From: a virus | Strand: one strand, 5' to 3' | IMG/VR virus record: IMGVR_UViG_3300025120_014916 | Coordinates: 1-64,000 of that record | DNA length: 64,000 bases | In this document: positions 60,706 to 64,000 of the stretch, piece by piece | Layout of the letters: every line of letters starts with the position of its first letter | Numbering within the stretch: position 1 is the first letter of the stretch | Notes under the pieces: generated by a model | Told to the model about the DNA's origin: nothing | Seen by the model: only the letters and a program-made list of their open reading frames with translations | Databases searched by the model: none | Made by a program: the position numbers and the translations under genes

Positions 60706-62754
60706 TTATTCAACGCCATATTCAAAATTTATGTTACTCTTTGAAATATTTGCAACGCTTGTTAGTTTAGGTATGCCTGATTTGTCTGCTATTTTAATAT
60801 TAACTATCTGGTCTTTCTGATTATCAATATTTAAAATTTGAATTTTATAAGTTACCTTGTCAGGATTGACTATTAAAAAATTTTGATCTTTTTCAACATT
60901 TGGTCCGGTGTTTGCTGCTGCGTTTGTTCTTGTATTAGCTTTAACGCTCTTAACAACTCTATAATACTCCGGATCAAAGAAAACTGTCATTCTGTCGTAA
61001 CCTGATGTTTTCATAGCATCTGAAAATGCATCACTTTCTAAAAGCAGGTTTGGATAAGGTTTTGGGGCGCCTTCTCCACTTATTACTACTGTTTCTATCT
61101 TATTTTTAAAATTATTATATTTTACTTCAATTTGTGCGCTAAGACTAGAGGACATTCCGTGTGCGTCTACACACGAAACTGCATAAATTGCTTTTTCACC
61201 CTTCACATAGCTAGAATCTAAAAAATCTAACTTCGGTGATTTAATTCGATACAAAACTTTTTTACTGGCAATCTCGATCGGTTCAGTTCTTATCATCGAG
61301 TCGTCAAAATCATATTCACACACAAGTGTATATGCATCTAAAATCGATGGCCTTTTAAATATTTGAAATCTTTTAATATCCCGCTGTGTATTTAAAGGAA
61401 ACTGCCAAACTATTACTGGCTTTTTTAGTCTAGGCTCTAGTCTAGCTCTTACTCTTGTTGGAGGCGGTGGAGGAATATTTTCTGTACATGTTACTGATGT
61501 TGTTATTCCCTCTGATGCCAATAAAAACTCTGCTATGCTTAGCTGATCGTATGTTGGATCATTTTCATCTGTATCTCTTAGCAAAGTTTTTACTTTGGAT
61601 ACTGTTCTTATTTTATAAACATATGTTCCGCCATATCTTACGTTCTTGTCTATTGCATATAAACCTATAGGATTGTCGATAAATAGTGGTTCTAAATTTA
61701 CAGCAGATTCGTCAGGCATTATTTCAATTCTTTGAATAATATATCCAAGCTGTGTAACTTCGTGATTAGTAACAAGCATATCACTATCTTTAATTCTGTC
61801 TAGAGGTCGGACGTCAATTGCCTTCACAGAATTTTCAAATTCGGCATCACTTATTACAAACGGATCTATTTTTACTCCTGACTGTATTTCTTCACTTGCT
61901 TCTCGCAAGCTTTCAATTTCATCTTGAAAAACTTTATCAGGAATTCTAGAAGCTGCTTTTATAATATCACTAAAAAATAAATTATTAAACTTTAAAGAAA
62001 ACGTTTGCTTTGACAACGGATCGTCTGATGTTTGCGCAATTTCAGGTGGGACGTCAGATCTTGCAAAGCTCATTCCTTCGGGCTGCATATTTGTCATTGC
62101 TTCTAAAATAAGTTTTTTTGAATTACCTGAAAGACCACCCGATTCGCGAAGTTCTTTTTCTAGTTTTGAGGCTGCTGACGCTGGAGAATCTTTTCCTGTA
62201 ACTGTATCTATAAAAGTAAAAGAACCAGAAAGCATTCTATATATTGTTTTTTCTATATTTGTATCAAGTAATTCTACTCCCGTGTGGAACTTAGAAGAGC
62301 CGGCACCTTCTATTAATAGCTTATCTAGATTGTCTCTAATTATTGTGGCAGAATTTGTTGCCAAAGATTTTGCGTAAGGATCAAGGGCAGGCTGAAAAGA
62401 AAACTTAACATATCTGGGTAGTTTGTCATTTTTAACTTGATAAAATATATCGCTTGTATTGTCTGCATCTAAATTAACTAGCTGTTCATCAGGAGAGAGT
62501 AATTTTCTTACTCTTTCGTCTCTAGTAAAATAATTATATACAAATTCAGCCCGGAGCGATTTTACCTCTGGCACATCATAAGAGAAAACTGCTCTAGATA
62601 AAAAAGATCTGGCCGGGAGTGTCTCACCAAAAAAAGCTTTTTCGACATCACTGTTTATTGAACTTGACTCGATATCCCTAGAAGTTGATCTAACATCTGG
62701 CATCATTTCGCTTTTCATAGGTATTATTTGTAAATTTTTTTTATTATTTATCAT
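60706..62754 (-). CDS. Large virion structural protein with fibronectin-like segments
   Basis: The 682-residue protein has a helical N-terminal half (AFFGETLPARSFLSRAVFSYD and others). A beta-rich C-terminal half follows with a PPPPTRVRARLEPRLKKPVIVWQFPL linker, then FQIFKRP and YAVSCVDAHGMSSSLSAQIEV, which look like fibronectin type III strands. No catalytic motif. Probable baseplate or tail protein, by neighbours. The start at 62754 is internal to a Asn/Lys-rich leader, so an ATG a few codons downstream is possible. Confidence 0.6.
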   Translation of the reverse strand: MINNKKNLQIIPMKSEMMPDVRSTSRDIESSSINSDVEKAFFGETLPARSFLSRAVFSYDVPEVKSLRAEFVYNYFTRDERVRKLLSPDEQLVNLDADNTSDIFYQVKNDKLPRYVKFSFQPALDPYAKSLATNSATIIRDNLDKLLIEGAGSSKFHTGVELLDTNIEKTIYRMLSGSFTFIDTVTGKDSPASAASKLEKELRESGGLSGNSKKLILEAMTNMQPEGMSFARSDVPPEIAQTSDDPLSKQTFSLKFNNLFFSDIIKAASRIPDKVFQDEIESLREASEEIQSGVKIDPFVISDAEFENSVKAIDVRPLDRIKDSDMLVTNHEVTQLGYIIQRIEIMPDESAVNLEPLFIDNPIGLYAIDKNVRYGGTYVYKIRTVSKVKTLLRDTDENDPTYDQLSIAEFLLASEGITTSVTCTENIPPPPPTRVRARLEPRLKKPVIVWQFPLNTQRDIKRFQIFKRPSILDAYTLVCEYDFDDSMIRTEPIEIASKKVLYRIKSPKLDFLDSSYVKGEKAIYAVSCVDAHGMSSSLSAQIEVKYNNFKNKIETVVISGEGAPKPYPNLLLESDAFSDAMKTSGYDRMTVFFDPEYYRVVKSVKANTRTNAAANTGPNVEKDQNFLIVNPDKVTYKIQILNIDNQKDQIVNIKIADKSGIPKLTSVANISKSNINFEYGVE

Positions 62755-62781
62755 TTTGCATCTCTTATAACCTTATTGATA

Positions 62782-64000
62782 CTAATCTATTTTAGACGAT
62801 TTTAAAATTGCAACTTCAATAACAAAAGAAGATACATCTGTCTTGTTACTGTCTAGACCTTTTTTAAATTCCAATATTTTCTTTGCAGGACTATAATTGA
62901 ACATTTCATTAAAAGATGATTTACGCTGTACCTCATCCATCCCTGTTACAGTACTGAGCTTATTAGCACTTATCATTTTTTTATTTGTTAGTGTGAGAAC
63001 GGGTATAGATTCAGGCTTGTATAGAACTGTTGTGTCCATATTATCTTCTGATGTTTTAAGTACAAAGTCTCTTTCTGAAACAGGAATACTGAATATTCTT
63101 TGAAAACATTGCGTTGCTAAACAGCTTTTAAGTCGCGATTCTGATGAAAAGTACAACGTATTCCTTATTGATTTAAAAACTCTATAAAATTTTTGTGCTT
63201 CTTCCGGAATTATGTTTGCTGCTGGGTATCTATTAATAACTTCTCTTGCCAATTCCTCGTAATTTAATTTGGCCGCATCATCAACTGTTCCTTCAAATAA
63301 TACATCTCTATCGATGGGAAATAAAGTTTCAGATATATCAATTCCTGTTGTTGAATGTGTATAAAGTTTTAAATAGTGATCATAAATAAGATTTTCGAGA
63401 ATTGATTCGTATACGTCTTCATCGTATTCTGACTCTTTTTTAGCTGCTGTACTAGCATTCTCAGGCAAATCTACATCTTCGATTATTGTGATTCCGTTTA
63501 AACCAATCCCGTATCCTGGCTTAATGCTACCTGCAGTTAATATTTCAATATTTTCTTTAATATTTTTAATTGACCAATTATCATCATACTTTTCTAGGTG
63601 GTTTCCAAGCGTAAATTTACCTGGCGCTGATACCGTCTTGTAACTTTCAGAAGTTTTAAAAGAAGCTACATGCTTTGCCATATTAAATACGTAAGTTCTA
63701 GATTGATATTTTATTTGTGGATCTAGATCATTCTTTTTTGTTATATGAATAGCTATGTTGTTACTATTATAATATTCTATCTCACCTGTCTTATTATACG
63801 CCTCGTTTTGAAGTGCCTTTAGCATGCCATGAGGAATACCAATATGGAAAATGCTTTTTCTGCCAAGTAAATCATCTGTATCAGAAGTTAAACCTCTACC
63901 TTTTTCAGAAAATAACTTTGCCATAATTTTTAATTCTCTTATGTCATAGCTCTCTAGCTTAAAGTAAGGATAAACTGATATGCCTTCTGGATTTGCTAGC
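62782..64000 (-). CDS. Virion structural protein, 5' end outside window
   Basis: The reading frame stays open to the window edge: before the ATG at 63924 it reads LANPEGISVYPYFKLESYDI then RELKI, so the real start is probably outside. The visible part has alternating strands and charged helices (YKTVSAPGKFTLGNHLEKYD, NIIPEEAQKFYRVFKSIRN) and ends SSFVIEVAILKSSKID. I do not recognise a family. Neighbours suggest a tail or baseplate role. Confidence 0.6.
   Translation of the reverse strand, partial: LANPEGISVYPYFKLESYDIRELKIMAKLFSEKGRGLTSDTDDLLGRKSIFHIGIPHGMLKALQNEAYNKTGEIEYYNSNNIAIHITKKNDLDPQIKYQSRTYVFNMAKHVASFKTSESYKTVSAPGKFTLGNHLEKYDDNWSIKNIKENIEILTAGSIKPGYGIGLNGITIIEDVDLPENASTAAKKESEYDEDVYESILENLIYDHYLKLYTHSTTGIDISETLFPIDRDVLFEGTVDDAAKLNYEELAREVINRYPAANIIPEEAQKFYRVFKSIRNTLYFSSESRLKSCLATQCFQRIFSIPVSERDFVLKTSEDNMDTTVLYKPESIPVLTLTNKKMISANKLSTVTGMDEVQRKSSFNEMFNYSPAKKILEFKKGLDSNKTDVSSFVIEVAILKSSKID

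Noticed and set aside
1-64000. tRNA, rRNA and insertion sequence
   Set aside because: No cloverleaf, CCA-ended gap, transposase or terminal repeat was seen in the intergenic gaps, all of which are short (under about 170 bases).

Overview
The window is a segment of a large, AT-rich, T4-like contractile-tailed (myovirus) bacteriophage genome. The evidence is a near-complete T4-type virion set (terminase, portal, prohead protease, scaffold, major capsid, neck, sheath, tube, baseplate) next to T4-type replication genes (helicase, RecA/UvsX, SSB, primase, exonuclease, Mre11/Rad50, RuvC-like resolvase). All but one gene lie on the minus strand, packed tightly, with many 1-17 nt overlaps (TAATG, ATGA). 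The gene style recalls marine T4-like phages such as cyanophages and pelagimyophages. Shine-Dalgarno sequences (GGAG/AGGA) and several sigma70-like promoters argue for a host with ordinary sigma70 signals, probably a Gram-negative marine bacterium, but the host cannot be fixed from the sequence. I saw no tRNA, rRNA, CRISPR array or insertion sequence.

Layout, read down the minus strand from 64000 to 1. (a) 64000-56351: five virion structural proteins, probably tail/baseplate periphery, including LamG-like and fibronectin-like modules. (b) 56351-46619: a DNA-metabolism and accessory block. It holds a RuvC-like resolvase, a primase with a predicted leaderless promoter, a zinc-ribbon protein, a PAP2-Fic fusion, a small basic protein, a MoxR ATPase with a metallopeptidase/VWA partner, a fused SbcD-SbcC nuclease-ATPase and a small zinc protein. 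(c) 46622-35712: packaging and head genes: putative small terminase, large terminase, portal, a helical core protein, prohead protease, small proteins, scaffold, major capsid. (d) 35611-30900: small accessory and virion-associated proteins, the only plus-strand gene (a HExxH protein), a secreted protein and a cysteine-rich protein. (e) 30872-9713: neck proteins gp13/gp14-like, gp15-like terminator, two sheath paralogues, tube, baseplate/assembly proteins, tape-measure candidate, large baseplate proteins and a LysM gp53-like protein. (f) 9695-1: minimal family A DNA polymerase, a structural-type unknown, SSB, RecA, 5'-3' exonuclease, DnaB helicase, class II (B12) ribonucleotide reductase and a ClpP-like protease running off the edge.

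Blocks (b) and (f) copy and recombine the genome and supply dNTPs. Blocks (c) and (e) build a T4-type prohead, matured by a gp21-type protease, and a contractile tail. Several small proteins share a short basic/amphipathic N-terminus followed by an (I/L)-x-E site, which resembles the T4 capsid-targeting signal plus protease site; they may be packaged into the prohead. The most unusual observations are this family, the PAP2-Fic fusion, the Mre11-Rad50 fusion, a candidate programmed frameshift at a T7 run before the tape-measure gene, an in-frame TGA inside one small gene, an internal start in the scaffold gene, and the 343-residue DNA polymerase.
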